64,000 nucleotides of DNA from Chitinophaga flava (GCF_003308995.1 NZ_QFFJ01000001.1:2852001-2916000); one strand, 5' to 3'. Shown: positions 1-8,626, counted from the first letter of the stretch. Notes: generated from the sequence alone by a model not told the origin. A program made the numbers and translations.

Positions 1-1083
1 GTATTTGTTATTGTTGTGTTGTCCGAGGTCTTTGAGGAGCAGGTCGAATTGCCGGTTAAACACCGGTTGTTCCTGGGTATCAAACGTAATGGTTTCCGGT
101 TGGATACCATTTTCCGGGAGATATTCTTTATTGCCGAAAACGATGGTGGTCTTTTGCAGCAGCTGATCCATCAGGGGGGCTGCTTTTTCGAAGTCGTCGC
201 TGTTAAGCGTCATATCTTCATCATCGTTCACCTTTACCTTCTGGCCGGTTAGTAACCAGTCGTCCAGTCGTTGTTCCATCTGTTGCACCACATCCCGGAT
301 ATAGGCCGGGTCTTTCATCCATACGATGGTATTGGCGGGCAGAAACTCCACCAGTGATGTTTTCATATGGTCAACCGTATGGGTGTCCATATTGGCGATG
401 AGCGTCACCTGTGTAAGTTTACGCTCACTCAGCTGTGTTTCCGGATCGAACAGGCGGATGGAGTCGATATCTTCCCCGAAGAGTTCGATACGGTAAGGTT
501 TTTCATTACCAAAAGAGTAGATATCGAGGATACCACCTCTTAGTGCGTACTGGCCGGGTTCATACACAAAATCGGTATGTTCAAAGCCCCATGCTACCAT
601 CTTTTCCAGCAGGGGATCTACTTTCAGTACATCACCTACTTTCAGCTGAACCATGTTGGTGCTGAAAGCCTTGCTGCCGGCCACTTTCTCCCAGAGTGCT
701 TCAGGATAGGTGACCAATATTTTCTTCCGTACGGTATCACCGGAAAACTTCATGAGTGCTTCCGTGCGCAGCATGCTGTGGCTGCTGTTGAGCTCCTGGA
801 ACTGTCCGGTTTTTTTGAAAGAGTCGGGAAAGTAGAAGATGTCCAGTGCCTGGCTGAGACTTTCCAGATCGTTCTGGAAATAGGCTGCCTCCTCTTTATC
901 ATTCAAAATAAAGAGATGGTTCGCATCTGCATTAGCCCAGGCGGTAACTGCCACAAAATTTATTGCACTCCCACTGAGGGAAGAAAGCTGAAAGTATTGT
1001 GGGGTGGGCGATTGAATGCCTTTCACCAGCGACTGCAGGCGAGCATCACGTTGATATAATTGTAATACAGCCTGTAAATTCAT
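1..1083 (-). CDS. mfd: Transcription-repair coupling factor Mfd, N-terminal 361 residues (runs off window)
   Basis: Mfd is the DNA translocase that removes RNA polymerase stalled at lesions and recruits UvrA. The reverse strand is open from an ATG at 1083 to the window edge. The protein begins MNLQAVLQLYQRDARLQSL. Around residues 170-215 it carries the UvrB-like module signature of Mfd, including YALRGGILDIYSFG, then RIELFGEDIDSIRLFDPETQ. Only the UvrB-homology part is inside the window; the RNA-polymerase-interaction and helicase domains must lie to the left. A TATCTTTG box sits just 8 bp upstream of the ATG, suggesting a nearly leaderless mRNA. Identification is firm; the downstream part is not visible. 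Confidence 0.93.
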   Translation of the reverse strand, partial: MNLQAVLQLYQRDARLQSLVKGIQSPTPQYFQLSSLSGSAINFVAVTAWANADANHLFILNDKEEAAYFQNDLESLSQALDIFYFPDSFKKTGQFQELNSSHSMLRTEALMKFSGDTVRKKILVTYPEALWEKVAGSKAFSTNMVQLKVGDVLKVDPLLEKMVAWGFEHTDFVYEPGQYALRGGILDIYSFGNEKPYRIELFGEDIDSIRLFDPETQLSERKLTQVTLIANMDTHTVDHMKTSLVEFLPANTIVWMKDPAYIRDVVQQMEQRLDDWLLTGQKVKVNDDEDMTLNSDDFEKAAPLMDQLLQKTTIVFGNKEYLPENGIQPETITFDTQEQPVFNRQFDLLLKDLGQHNNNKY

Positions 1084-1091
1084 GAAGGTGG

Positions 1092-1099
1092 CAAAGATA
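1092..1099 (-). promoter_or_regulatory. Bacteroidota -7 box (TATCTTTG) of mfd
   Basis: On the minus strand this reads TATCTTTG, an exact match to the Bacteroidota TAnnTTTG -7 consensus, 8 bp before the mfd ATG. I see no TTG at the -33 position. Placement in front of the gene supports it; transcription from it is inferred. Confidence 0.5.
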
Positions 1100-1236
1100 C
1101 GAACATTTGTTTATTTGGTTATTTAGAGATTTAATTATTTGTTTTGGGAACCTTGTAGCTGCCCAAATGGAAAAATATTCAATGATAAAATGCCAAAATG
1201 TTTTGTTATATTCAATGACACCAAAATCATTTTTCC

Positions 1237-1959
1237 ATGCAGGAGATATGGCATACAGGCATTGTTACCCGGCTGGTAGATGAAACACCCAATACACGGC
1301 GGTTCTGGATCCGTGTGCCCGAGCTGGAAAGCTTTAATTTCAAGCCGGGACAGTTTGTTACCCTCGACCTCCCCATCCACGAAAAAAAGAACAAACGATG
1401 GCGTAGTTATTCCATTGCTTCGCATCCGGATGGCACCAATGAATTTGAGCTGGTAATCGTATTACTGGAAGGCGGGGTAGGCAGCACCTATCTTTTCAAT
1501 GAGATCAAGGAAGGAAGTACCCTGCAGCTACGTGGGCCACTGGGTGTATTCACATTGCCGGAAAACATGGAGAAAGACCTGTTCCTCATCTGTACAGGCA
1601 CGGGTATAGCCCCTTTCCGGTCTATGGTTCAGCACATTCACCTGCACCAGCTGCCACATCCTGAAATACATCTTATTTTCGGTTGCCGTTATGAAGAGGA
1701 CCTGCTATATGCTGAAGAAATGCGGCAGCTGGAAGCTCAATTACCCGGTTTTCATTACCTCCCGACGCTAAGCCGTCAGCAAGACTGGAGCGGCCACAAA
1801 GGGTATGTACACAACATCTACGAAGAGATACTGGCCGGAGAGAAAAAACCCGCCAACTTTTACCTCTGCGGCTGGAAGGCTATGATAGATGAAGCCAAAC
1901 AACGCATCACAGCCATGGGCTATGACCGGAAAGATATTCACCAGGAACTGTACGGGTAG
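1237..1959 (+). CDS. Ferredoxin-NADP+ reductase-like FAD/NAD(P)-binding oxidoreductase
   Basis: A 240-residue flavoprotein of the ferredoxin-NADP+ reductase fold, expected to move electrons between NAD(P)H and a ferredoxin or flavodoxin in the cytoplasm. The FAD-binding motif RSYSIAS lies near residue 57, followed by GPLGVFTL, the NADP-phosphate loop CTGTGIAPFRS near residue 118, FGCRYEEDLLYAEEM near residue 150 and a C-terminal FYLCGWKAMIDE segment. There is no N-terminal 2Fe-2S or globin domain, so it is a stand-alone reductase. It converges on the next gene with only 5 bp between the stop codons. The physiological partner cannot be read from the sequence. Confidence 0.85.
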   Translation: MQEIWHTGIVTRLVDETPNTRRFWIRVPELESFNFKPGQFVTLDLPIHEKKNKRWRSYSIASHPDGTNEFELVIVLLEGGVGSTYLFNEIKEGSTLQLRGPLGVFTLPENMEKDLFLICTGTGIAPFRSMVQHIHLHQLPHPEIHLIFGCRYEEDLLYAEEMRQLEAQLPGFHYLPTLSRQQDWSGHKGYVHNIYEEILAGEKKPANFYLCGWKAMIDEAKQRITAMGYDRKDIHQELYG

Positions 1960-1964
1960 TAGCT

Positions 1965-2564
1965 TTACCAGCAGTAGCCGAAACCCAGGTCCAGATTGGG
2001 TGTTACCCGGTTAGACGAAAACATCAGCATTCCCCCGATCTTCATCATAAAATGCCGCTTGAAATGCCGGCGCCATGCTGCGGCAGTCCATCCCAGTAGG
2101 GTGCGGTCGCTGGCTCCTTCTTCAAACCATAATGAATCGCCAAACAGATAGGTCATGCCGGCACCCAGCTCAGCACAATTCTTATTTGGCTGCCCCACTA
2201 CATAATTGAGGCCCCCGAAAATACTGGGACGGTTGGGAACAGAGAGATAGTGCCGACCAGTATCCTCCGGACTGCCACTCCAGCGGGGAGGACTGGGCTT
2301 GTCAGACCAGCTGTCCCGGTACTCAGGGGCAAAACCGATGCCCACACGTGCACCCAGACCCGTACGGCGCCTGGTAAAACGTACATCATAGTTGAGCCCA
2401 AAACCGCAGGCAGGGCCGAAAAAGCTGCCATACAGTACCTGTGGCCATATTCTGGCGTCAGCAGCTGCTACAAGGGAGTCGGGTTGTGGTGTTTTTTTGC
2501 GCTGGGCAAAGAGGGTAGTACAACAAAAAACAAAGGCTACAGCCATTAATATTCGTATATGCAT
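1965..2564 (-). CDS. Secreted protein of unknown function, probable small outer-membrane beta-barrel
   Basis: 199 residues with a clear Sec signal peptide ending at LFAQ (about residues 1-20). The mature part alternates aromatic and glycine-rich stretches (for example YDVRFTRRRTGLGARVGIGF and a C-terminal LDLGFGYCW), as expected for an outer-membrane beta-barrel with a terminal aromatic residue. I do not recognise a named family. It stands alone on its strand, downstream of glyS and convergent with the reductase gene. Localisation is an inference from composition; no function is assigned. Confidence 0.6.
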   Translation of the reverse strand: MHIRILMAVAFVFCCTTLFAQRKKTPQPDSLVAAADARIWPQVLYGSFFGPACGFGLNYDVRFTRRRTGLGARVGIGFAPEYRDSWSDKPSPPRWSGSPEDTGRHYLSVPNRPSIFGGLNYVVGQPNKNCAELGAGMTYLFGDSLWFEEGASDRTLLGWTAAAWRRHFKRHFMMKIGGMLMFSSNRVTPNLDLGFGYCW

Positions 2565-2620
2565 CGGGGTAAGGGGTATATACGAAGTTTAACGACTGTA
2601 GCCCGGATATGTTACATGAA

Positions 2621-4048
2621 TTACATTATCTTATTCATAACAATATTCCTTACCTCGGTCAGCGGAACGCGTTCCTGTTCCATGCTGTCGCGGTGACGGA
2701 TGGTAACGGTACCATCTTCTTTGGTCTGGTGGTCTATGGTTACGCAGAAAGGCGTACCGATAGCGTCCTGACGACGGTAGCGTTTACCGATTGCATCTTT
2801 CTCTTCGTAAAAGCAGTGGAAGAACGGCATGCAACTGGTCATCAGCTCACGGGCCAGTTCAGGCAGACCATCTTTTTTGGTCAGCGGGAAGATCGCCAGT
2901 TTAATCGGCGCCAGTTTAGCTGGTAATTTCAGCAGTACACGGCTGTCTTCTTTTTCCGGAGTGCTCAGATCCTGCTCTTCGTAAGCATTGCAGATCACCT
3001 GCAGGAACATACGGTCCAGACCGATAGAAGTTTCTATCACGTAAGGCACATAGTTCTGGTTGATCTCTGTATCAAAATACTGGATTTTCTTCCTGCTGTA
3101 TTCCTGATGTTGTTTCAGGTCGAAGTCAGTACGAGAGTGGATACCTTCCAGCTCCTTGAAGCCAAATGGGAATTCGAATTCGATGTCCACAGCGGCATCA
3201 GCGTAGTGAGCCAGTTTAGCGTGGTCTTTGAAACGGTATTTAGCAGGATCGGTGCCGAGGCTCAGGTGCCACTGCATACGCTCTTCCTTCCATTTCTCAT
3301 ACCATTCCTTCTGCGTGCCAGGGCGTACAAAGAACTGCATTTCCATCTGTTCAAATTCGCGCATACGGAAAATGAACTGACGGGCTACGATCTCGTTACG
3401 GAAAGCTTTACCTATCTGTGCGATACCGAAAGGAACTTTCATCCTACCGGTTTTCTGCACGTTGAGGAAGTTTACAAAGATACCCTGTGCTGTCTCGGGA
3501 CGCAGGTATATTTCATTGGCTTCATCGGTTACGCTGCCCAGCTGGGTGGAGAACATCAGGTTAAACTGACGTACTTCTGTCCAGTTGCAGGTACCGCTGA
3601 CAGTGCATTTAATTTTATTGTCTTCGATCAGGGTTTTAAGGCCTGCGAAGTCGTTTTCTTTCAGGAGTTCGTCCATTTTGGCCAGCAGGGCATTGCCTTC
3701 CGCTTCCGGCAGTGTTTCGGCAAAAGCCTCCAGCAGGTGGTCTACCCGGTAACGTTTGTTGCTGTCCTTGTTGTCGATCATTGGATCGCTGAAGTTGTCC
3801 ACGTGTCCGGATGCTTTCCAGATGGTAGGATGCATAAAGATGGCAGCATCGAGCCCCACGATATTTTCGTGCAGCTGGGTCATGCTCTTCCACCAGTAGT
3901 CCTTAATATTTTTCTTCAGCTCAGCGCCGTACTGACCGTAATCATAAACCGCGCTTAATCCATCATATATCTCGCTGGATGGAAAAACAAAACCGTATTC
4001 TTTACAATGCGATATAATCGCCTGGAATTTATTCTGATCTGTAGACAT
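2621..4048 (-). CDS. glyS: Glycine--tRNA ligase, single-chain class II type
   Basis: 475 residues of the alpha2-type glycyl-tRNA synthetase, which charges tRNA-Gly with glycine in the cytoplasm. The N-terminus has FPSSEIYDGLSAVYDYGQYG, characteristic of the eukaryote-like bacterial GlyRS. Class II motif 2 appears as FRNEIVARQFIFRMREFEQ, followed by EMQFF, and motif 3 as ETSIGLDRMFLQ. LRPETAQGIFVNF is the family signature. The C-terminal anticodon-binding domain includes RYRRQDAIGTPFCVTID. Length is typical. The ATG lies only 7 bp after a TATCTTTG -7 box. It is not the heterotetrameric GlyQ/GlyS enzyme of Proteobacteria. Confidence 0.97.
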   Translation of the reverse strand: MSTDQNKFQAIISHCKEYGFVFPSSEIYDGLSAVYDYGQYGAELKKNIKDYWWKSMTQLHENIVGLDAAIFMHPTIWKASGHVDNFSDPMIDNKDSNKRYRVDHLLEAFAETLPEAEGNALLAKMDELLKENDFAGLKTLIEDNKIKCTVSGTCNWTEVRQFNLMFSTQLGSVTDEANEIYLRPETAQGIFVNFLNVQKTGRMKVPFGIAQIGKAFRNEIVARQFIFRMREFEQMEMQFFVRPGTQKEWYEKWKEERMQWHLSLGTDPAKYRFKDHAKLAHYADAAVDIEFEFPFGFKELEGIHSRTDFDLKQHQEYSRKKIQYFDTEINQNYVPYVIETSIGLDRMFLQVICNAYEEQDLSTPEKEDSRVLLKLPAKLAPIKLAIFPLTKKDGLPELARELMTSCMPFFHCFYEEKDAIGKRYRRQDAIGTPFCVTIDHQTKEDGTVTIRHRDSMEQERVPLTEVRNIVMNKIM

Positions 4049-4055
4049 AGTGGCG

Positions 4056-4063
4056 CAAAGATA
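4056..4063 (-). promoter_or_regulatory. Bacteroidota -7 box (TATCTTTG) of glyS
   Basis: TATCTTTG on the minus strand, exact TAnnTTTG match, ends 7 bp before the glyS start codon. This geometry would leave almost no 5' untranslated region. No -33 TTG at standard spacing was found. Confidence 0.5.
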
Positions 4064-4129
4064 AATGCCAAATTTGAAAATATGTTTGTAATTATTATAT
4101 AATATGTAATGCCATTACTGGCAGCAAAT

Positions 4130-5086
4130 TCAACCTTCTTCTACTTCATTTTCCTGGGTAGGCCGCTCATACGGCACTTCCACCTGTTTTACCCATACAG
4201 CATAATCGTTGGGATAGATTTCCCTTCCGAAATGCCGGATATAGACACGGGTGAAGACAGCCCCAAAATACAGGATAGCTGCGGAATAATACACCCACAG
4301 CAGTATGATGACCACCGAACCGGCTGCTCCGTAAGTGGAGCTGACCTTGCTGGCCCCAAGGTAATACCCGATGCCGAATTTACCGATCATAAACAGTACT
4401 GCGGTCGCAATAGCGCCTACTACCACATCTTTCCACCTGATACGAGCATCCGGCAATACTTTAAAGATGATAGAAAACAAGATGGTAATAACTATGAAAG
4501 GCACTACCAGATTGGCCACGTATACGATCACGGTGGTGGTCAGTTTGGTAGGTATGAGCCGGTAGAGCACATTCTGAAAGAGCTCCACCAGACCATTAAT
4601 AGCCAGCGATACCAGCAAAATGAAGCCCATGCTCACTACCAGCGAAAAAGACAACAGCCGGTTGAGCAACATACGTAGCAGGCCGTTTTTCTTGGGCTTC
4701 GACTTCAGCCCCCAAATAAAGTTAATAGAATCCTGGATCTCAGCGAATACACCGGTAGCACCGATGATCAGGGTCACGAAACCCACCATGGTAGCCCAGT
4801 TCATATCGTTTGACAGGGTAGCATTGCGGATCATTGACTGTATCTGTATGGCGGCCTCACTGCCTACCAGACCCTGTATCTGGCCATAGATACTGCCTTC
4901 CACCGCCTCCTTGCCCAGAAACAGATCACAGAAAAAGATGATAATGATAAGCATAGGCGCTACGGAGAAAATAGTGTAGTAAGCCAGTGCAGCACTGAGT
5001 TTCAGCACTTTACCATCTACAAAAGCGCTAGCCGACTCTTTCAGCACTTTCCAGTACAGTTGTATTTTTCCTGTTGTTCCGTTCAT
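4130..5086 (-). CDS. YihY/BrkB-family inner-membrane protein
   Basis: 318 residues with about six membrane-spanning segments. After an amphipathic start (VLKESASAFVDGKVLKLSAALAYYTIFSVAPMLIIIIFF) comes the YihY/UPF0761 pattern: LxAALAYYTxFSxAP near residues 28-42, and GAxxFxxxQDSxNxIW near residue 110, seen as GVFAEIQDSINFIWGLK. Late motifs KVLPDARIRWKDVVVGA and ASKVSSTYGAAGSVVIILLWVYYSA are also typical. The family was once thought to include RNase BN; that assignment is obsolete and the function is unknown. The C-terminal tail after residue 285 is charged and cytoplasmic. Confidence 0.88.
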   Translation of the reverse strand: MNGTTGKIQLYWKVLKESASAFVDGKVLKLSAALAYYTIFSVAPMLIIIIFFCDLFLGKEAVEGSIYGQIQGLVGSEAAIQIQSMIRNATLSNDMNWATMVGFVTLIIGATGVFAEIQDSINFIWGLKSKPKKNGLLRMLLNRLLSFSLVVSMGFILLVSLAINGLVELFQNVLYRLIPTKLTTTVIVYVANLVVPFIVITILFSIIFKVLPDARIRWKDVVVGAIATAVLFMIGKFGIGYYLGASKVSSTYGAAGSVVIILLWVYYSAAILYFGAVFTRVYIRHFGREIYPNDYAVWVKQVEVPYERPTQENEVEEG

Positions 5087-5122
5087 TCAATAGGTTTTAT
5101 AGGCGGGGTGGGGTAGTGTTGA

Positions 5123-5449
5123 TTATTTTAATTTCGGGTTGCTGGTATGTCTGGTAGCATCCCTGATATTTTTCTTTTCGAAGTTTTTCTCCAGGGCCAC
5201 TGTCATATCTATACCGGTTTGATTGGCAATACAGAGTAATACCCACATCACATCGGCCAGCTCATCGGCGAGTTCTCTTTTTTTATCACTCTCTTTAGCA
5301 GACTGATCGCCATACTGCCGGGCCATTACACGGGCTACTTCTCCCACTTCTTCTGTAAGAATGGCCATGTTGGTCAGTTCACTGAAATACCGTACACCGG
5401 TTGTGTTGATCCAGTTGTCGATCTTTTCCTGCGCTTCCTGTATAGTCAT
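5123..5449 (-). CDS. MazG-like nucleotide pyrophosphohydrolase
   Basis: 108 residues of the all-alpha NTP pyrophosphatase fold, predicted to hydrolyse (d)NTPs to monophosphates plus pyrophosphate and so clean the nucleotide pool. The Mg2+-binding motif is visible as EEVGEVARVMAR near residues 28-40 and the second acidic pair as ELADELADVMWVL near residues 60-72, giving the EExxE...ExxD pattern. It is a single-domain protein, much shorter than two-domain MazG. It lies between yihY and dtd on the same strand, 36 and 53 bp from them, and may be co-transcribed. Substrate preference is not visible. Confidence 0.85.
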   Translation of the reverse strand: MTIQEAQEKIDNWINTTGVRYFSELTNMAILTEEVGEVARVMARQYGDQSAKESDKKRELADELADVMWVLLCIANQTGIDMTVALEKNFEKKNIRDATRHTSNPKLK

Positions 5450-5502
5450 GGATAATGAATTAAAGTTTTAAAGATAACGGATTGTATGAACAATGGTTTA
5501 AT

Positions 5503-5955
5503 CTACTCACGGTTATGGCTATCGATGATGATGGTGACCGGCCCGTCGTTGATCAGCGCCACCTTCATATCGGCTCCGAAGATACCACGCTGGATGGTGG
5601 TACCCAGGTCCTGTTCCAGCTGCAGGAACATTTTCTCATATAACGGGATAGCCACATCTGGTTTACTGGCACGGATATACGAAGGTCTGTTGCCTTTTTT
5701 GGTGGAGGCATGCAGCGTAAACTGGCTTATCAGCAGAATGTCGGCATGCATATCTTTCACGGAAACGTTCATGACACCGTCATCGTCGTTGAAGATGCGC
5801 AGGTTAACGATCTTGCTGCTTAACCAATTGATATCCTCCTGCCCGTCGGCATCTTCGATGCCCAGCAATACCACCAGTCCCTGGCCTATCTGACCGGTGA
5901 CTACTCCATCTACAGTAACCGATGCCTGCGACACACGCTGTATGACTACTCTCAT
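5503..5955 (-). CDS. dtd: D-aminoacyl-tRNA deacylase
   Basis: 150 residues. Dtd hydrolyses D-aminoacyl-tRNA (and Gly-tRNA-Ala), a chirality proofreading step. It starts MRVVIQRVSQASVTVDG, the standard Dtd N-terminus. The catalytic-pocket motif SQFTL is near residue 78, and the C-terminal cross-dimer Gly-cisPro motif is present as INDGPVTI near residue 138, where most homologues have NxGPVT. Length and motif spacing are normal. It heads a minus-strand group (dtd, mazG-like, yihY, glyS). Confidence 0.96.
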   Translation of the reverse strand: MRVVIQRVSQASVTVDGVVTGQIGQGLVVLLGIEDADGQEDINWLSSKIVNLRIFNDDDGVMNVSVKDMHADILLISQFTLHASTKKGNRPSYIRASKPDVAIPLYEKMFLQLEQDLGTTIQRGIFGADMKVALINDGPVTIIIDSHNRE

Positions 5956-6047
5956 ATTTATCCTGTTTAAGAAAGCGGGAAATTAATACAATCAGGCGTA
6001 ACATTTACCGGTTTTGCACGCTTAACATTTACCAAAATCAAAATAAT

Positions 6048-6503
6048 ATGACCCGCCTTTTACCCTGTGTTTTGTTAATTGTCCTGTTGATAAGTGCCTG
6101 TAGTAATAACAGCAAAAAAGATGAAAGTCCTTGTGCTAATTGCTGTTTTAGCAGCGAAACATTAAGATTCCGGATAGTGGATGCCAGAAACGGGGACGAC
6201 CTGGTATTCGGGGCTCATGCCACGATACCTGTTGACAGCATCCGATTTATTCACAATGGCAAACAAGTACTGGAGAGCCACCAGGCACCATGGGATAAAA
6301 ATGTGCTTTATGGTCCTGAATCCTGGCCAAATTTACAACTGGAAGTGGGCAGACCCGGCAAAGCGACAAGGGAAAAGCTGACCATCACCCCAAAAGAGAT
6401 TAATTGTTGCGTGACCGCTATCAACGCAGTTACCCTGGGAGAGAATCCGGTCCCGCTCAAAAAAGACTCGGCAGGTGTTTACCTGATCCCTTACTCCCTG
6501 TAA
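6048..6503 (+). CDS. Short lipoprotein of unknown function
   Basis: 151 residues. The N-terminus MTRLLPCVLLIVLLISACSN is a type II signal peptide with lipobox ISAC, so the mature protein is lipid-anchored at Cys18. The mature part contains a conspicuous CANCC cluster near residues 29-33 and a later NCC pair near residue 120, which could form disulphides. The rest looks like an Ig-like or beta-sandwich fold (LRFRIVDARNGDDLVFG). I recognise no family. It diverges from dtd; the shared 92 bp intergenic region contains an 11 bp direct repeat. Confidence 0.6.
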   Translation: MTRLLPCVLLIVLLISACSNNSKKDESPCANCCFSSETLRFRIVDARNGDDLVFGAHATIPVDSIRFIHNGKQVLESHQAPWDKNVLYGPESWPNLQLEVGRPGKATREKLTITPKEINCCVTAINAVTLGENPVPLKKDSAGVYLIPYSL

Positions 6504-6580
6504 GGCTATAAACTGCAAAAGCGCAACACCATTCCCGGGCGGATTTCAGAGAGATTTAATAAATTGCCCCCCTATTTGCG

Positions 6581-6588
6581 TAAATTTG
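6581..6588 (+). promoter_or_regulatory. Bacteroidota -7 box (TAAATTTG) of arfB
   Basis: TAAATTTG fits TAnnTTTG exactly and ends 22 bp before the arfB ATG. No good -33 TTG at 17-23 bp spacing was found, so the call rests on the -7 box and position. Confidence 0.5.
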
Positions 6589-6610
6589 CATTATAAAAAA
6601 CAATCATACA

Positions 6611-7009
6611 ATGAACATTGACGTTACACCTGAGCTCACATTCCGTACGGCCCGCAGCGGCGGTTCGGGCGGGCAAAATGTGAACAAGGTGGAAACCATG
6701 GTGGAAGCTTATTTCAACATAGAAGCCTCCGCCCTGTTAACCCCTGAACAGAAGCAGGCACTGCGCGAGAAACTGGCCAACCGTATCAATTCAGAAGGAA
6801 TGCTGCTGGTAAAATCACAGACAGCACGTACCCAGCTGGGCAACAAACATGAGGTTATCTTCAAAATCAATGACTTAATTAACAAAGCATTGATACCACG
6901 AAAGAAAAGAGTAGCCACCAAGCCTTCCAAAGCCGTCATTGAAAAACGGATCCAGTTTAAGAAGCGCCTATCGGAGAAAAAACAGCAGCGTAGAGGAAAT
7001 TTTGAGTGA
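6611..7009 (+). CDS. arfB: Alternative ribosome-rescue factor / peptidyl-tRNA hydrolase ArfB
   Basis: 132 residues. ArfB (YaeJ/ICT1 type) enters stalled non-stop ribosomes and hydrolyses the peptidyl-tRNA. The catalytic loop is present as SGGSGGQNVNKVETMVE (about residues 17-33, with the GGQ), and the basic C-terminal tail that occupies the empty mRNA channel is present as RKKRVATKPSKAVIEKR followed by IQFKKRLSEKKQQRR. There is no codon-recognition domain, which separates it from RF1/RF2 and PrfH. Length matches the family. Confidence 0.94.
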   Translation: MNIDVTPELTFRTARSGGSGGQNVNKVETMVEAYFNIEASALLTPEQKQALREKLANRINSEGMLLVKSQTARTQLGNKHEVIFKINDLINKALIPRKKRVATKPSKAVIEKRIQFKKRLSEKKQQRRGNFE

Positions 7010-7051
7010 CAGCGCGGCACTAATTCGTAATTTGCATAAAATTTTCAGGGT

Positions 7052-8587
7052 TTGAGCAGTATCAAGAAACTGGCAGGACAGACGGTTTATTACGGTTTGA
7101 GTAACATAATGAGCAAACTGCTCAATTATTTCCTTACTCCTTTTTACCTCAGCATTTTAACAAAGGCCTCCTTTGGGGAGATGTCTAACGTATATGCCTA
7201 TATTCCTTTTGCCAATATTGTGCTCACCTACGGCATGGAGACGGCCTTTTTCCGGTTTGCCAAAAAGGAGAACCAGGCGCATGTGCTGGGTACGTCCACC
7301 ATTTCACTGCTGATATCGACGTTGTCTATCACCGTGTTGCTGTTGTTGCTGAAGGGGACGGTAATTAACTCCTATACAGGAGAGCTGGCGGGACTTACCG
7401 GGCATCCGGCCTTTTATACCTATGTGGTATTACTGATGGCTTTTGATGCGCTGACGGCCATTCCCTTTGCCCAGCTGCGGCTGGAGGGCAGGCCGGTGCG
7501 ATACGCCGCCATCAGGCTGGCCGGTATACTGACCACCATCTTCTTTAACATCTTTTTCCTGGTCATCTGTCCCAAGCTGGCTGCAGCCGGGTATCAGTGG
7601 GTACCCAACCCGCACAGTGGAAGTGACATGACCGGTTATATCTATCTGAGCAATATGCTGGGCAGCGCCCTCACACTGGTGCTGTTCCTGCCACAGATCC
7701 GAAAAATAGAATGGAAATTTGATCTGGGCCTCTGGAAGCAGATGCTTCATTACGCCCTGCCCCTGATCATTGTGGGCATGGCCGGCATGGTCAATGAAAC
7801 CTTTGACCGGGCCTGGTTTCTGCCTCAGTTCCTGCCCGGCAACAATATGGAGGCCAAAAAGGAAATTATCGCCCTGTATAGTGCCAACTATAAACTGGCC
7901 ATTCTGATCACCATGTTCATACAGGCGTTCCGGTTAGGAGCAGAGCCCTTTTTCTTCAAACAGGCTGAAAGCGAAAACCCGCAACGGATATATGCCCGTA
8001 TCATGAAGCTGTTTGTAGTGATGTTATGCCTCATGTTCCTCTTTGTAAGCCTTTATCTTAATGTCTGGAAAGCATTCCTGCGTACTTCCTTCTATTATCA
8101 GGGTATGCGCATAGTACCGGTGTTACTGCTGGCCAATATGTTCCTGGGCATCTATTATAACCTGACCATCTGGTTCAAACTGACGGACAGGACCAAAACG
8201 GGCGCAGTGATCACACTGATCACGGCTGTACTGGCTTTCCTGTTCAACTACTGGTGGATACCGGTAATGGGCTACTATGGCGCCGCACTGGCTACCATGG
8301 TATGTTATTTTATCCAGATGGTGATCTGTTATGTACTCGGACAAAAATATTATCCCATCCCATATCATCTTCCCAAACTGGTCACCTACATTGTTGTGGC
8401 AGTGCTCACCTATTACGTATATAGCTGGCTGAATGCCAAAGTACTTTCCCCACGCGACATTTATGCACTGAAGCCGCTGTCGCTGCTGGTAGCCACCGCT
8501 TTCTTTGGCGCCTATACGTGGTTTATCTTCCGGATGGAGAAGAAAGAATTTGCCAGGATGCCGTTTATCGGAAAATATATCCGGTAA
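7052..8587 (+). CDS. Polysaccharide/oligosaccharide flippase (Wzx-like, MATE/MOP superfamily)
   Basis: 511 residues with about 14 hydrophobic helices, the expected architecture of lipid-linked oligosaccharide flippases. The N-terminal helix pattern KLAGQTVYYGLSNIMSKLLN and YFLTPFYLSIL is typical. The start is a TTG at 7052: an in-frame TAA lies at 7037 and no ATG occurs before residue 20, well inside the first conserved segment. There is no surface-polysaccharide gene cluster around it, so its substrate is unknown. It ends 5 bp before a perfect 15-bp hairpin shared with the convergent hydrolase gene. Confidence 0.85.
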   Translation: MSSIKKLAGQTVYYGLSNIMSKLLNYFLTPFYLSILTKASFGEMSNVYAYIPFANIVLTYGMETAFFRFAKKENQAHVLGTSTISLLISTLSITVLLLLLKGTVINSYTGELAGLTGHPAFYTYVVLLMAFDALTAIPFAQLRLEGRPVRYAAIRLAGILTTIFFNIFFLVICPKLAAAGYQWVPNPHSGSDMTGYIYLSNMLGSALTLVLFLPQIRKIEWKFDLGLWKQMLHYALPLIIVGMAGMVNETFDRAWFLPQFLPGNNMEAKKEIIALYSANYKLAILITMFIQAFRLGAEPFFFKQAESENPQRIYARIMKLFVVMLCLMFLFVSLYLNVWKAFLRTSFYYQGMRIVPVLLLANMFLGIYYNLTIWFKLTDRTKTGAVITLITAVLAFLFNYWWIPVMGYYGAALATMVCYFIQMVICYVLGQKYYPIPYHLPKLVTYIVVAVLTYYVYSWLNAKVLSPRDIYALKPLSLLVATAFFGAYTWFIFRMEKKEFARMPFIGKYIR

Positions 8588-8592
8588 TGCAG

Positions 8593-8626
8593 TGATCAGG
8601 TTATATGCGAACATATAACCTGATCA
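8593..8626. terminator. Bidirectional terminator hairpin between flippase and MBL hydrolase
   Basis: A perfect 15-bp stem (TGATCAGGTTATATG at 8593-8607 with its complement at 8612-8626) closed by a CGAA tetraloop, between the stop codons of two convergent genes. There is no strong U tract on either side. Confidence 0.65.

Noticed and set aside
577..1059. Plus-strand frames of 76-160 codons in the first kilobase
   Set aside because: They lie antisense to mfd, whose reverse-strand frame is open to the window edge with clear UvrB-module motifs.
3107..3958. 283-codon plus-strand open frame inside glyS
   Set aside because: Antisense shadow of glycyl-tRNA synthetase; no start signal and no protein-like composition.
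6611..7009. Possible truncated peptide chain release factor
   Set aside because: GGQ domain plus basic tail without a codon-recognition domain is the normal ArfB architecture, not a truncation.
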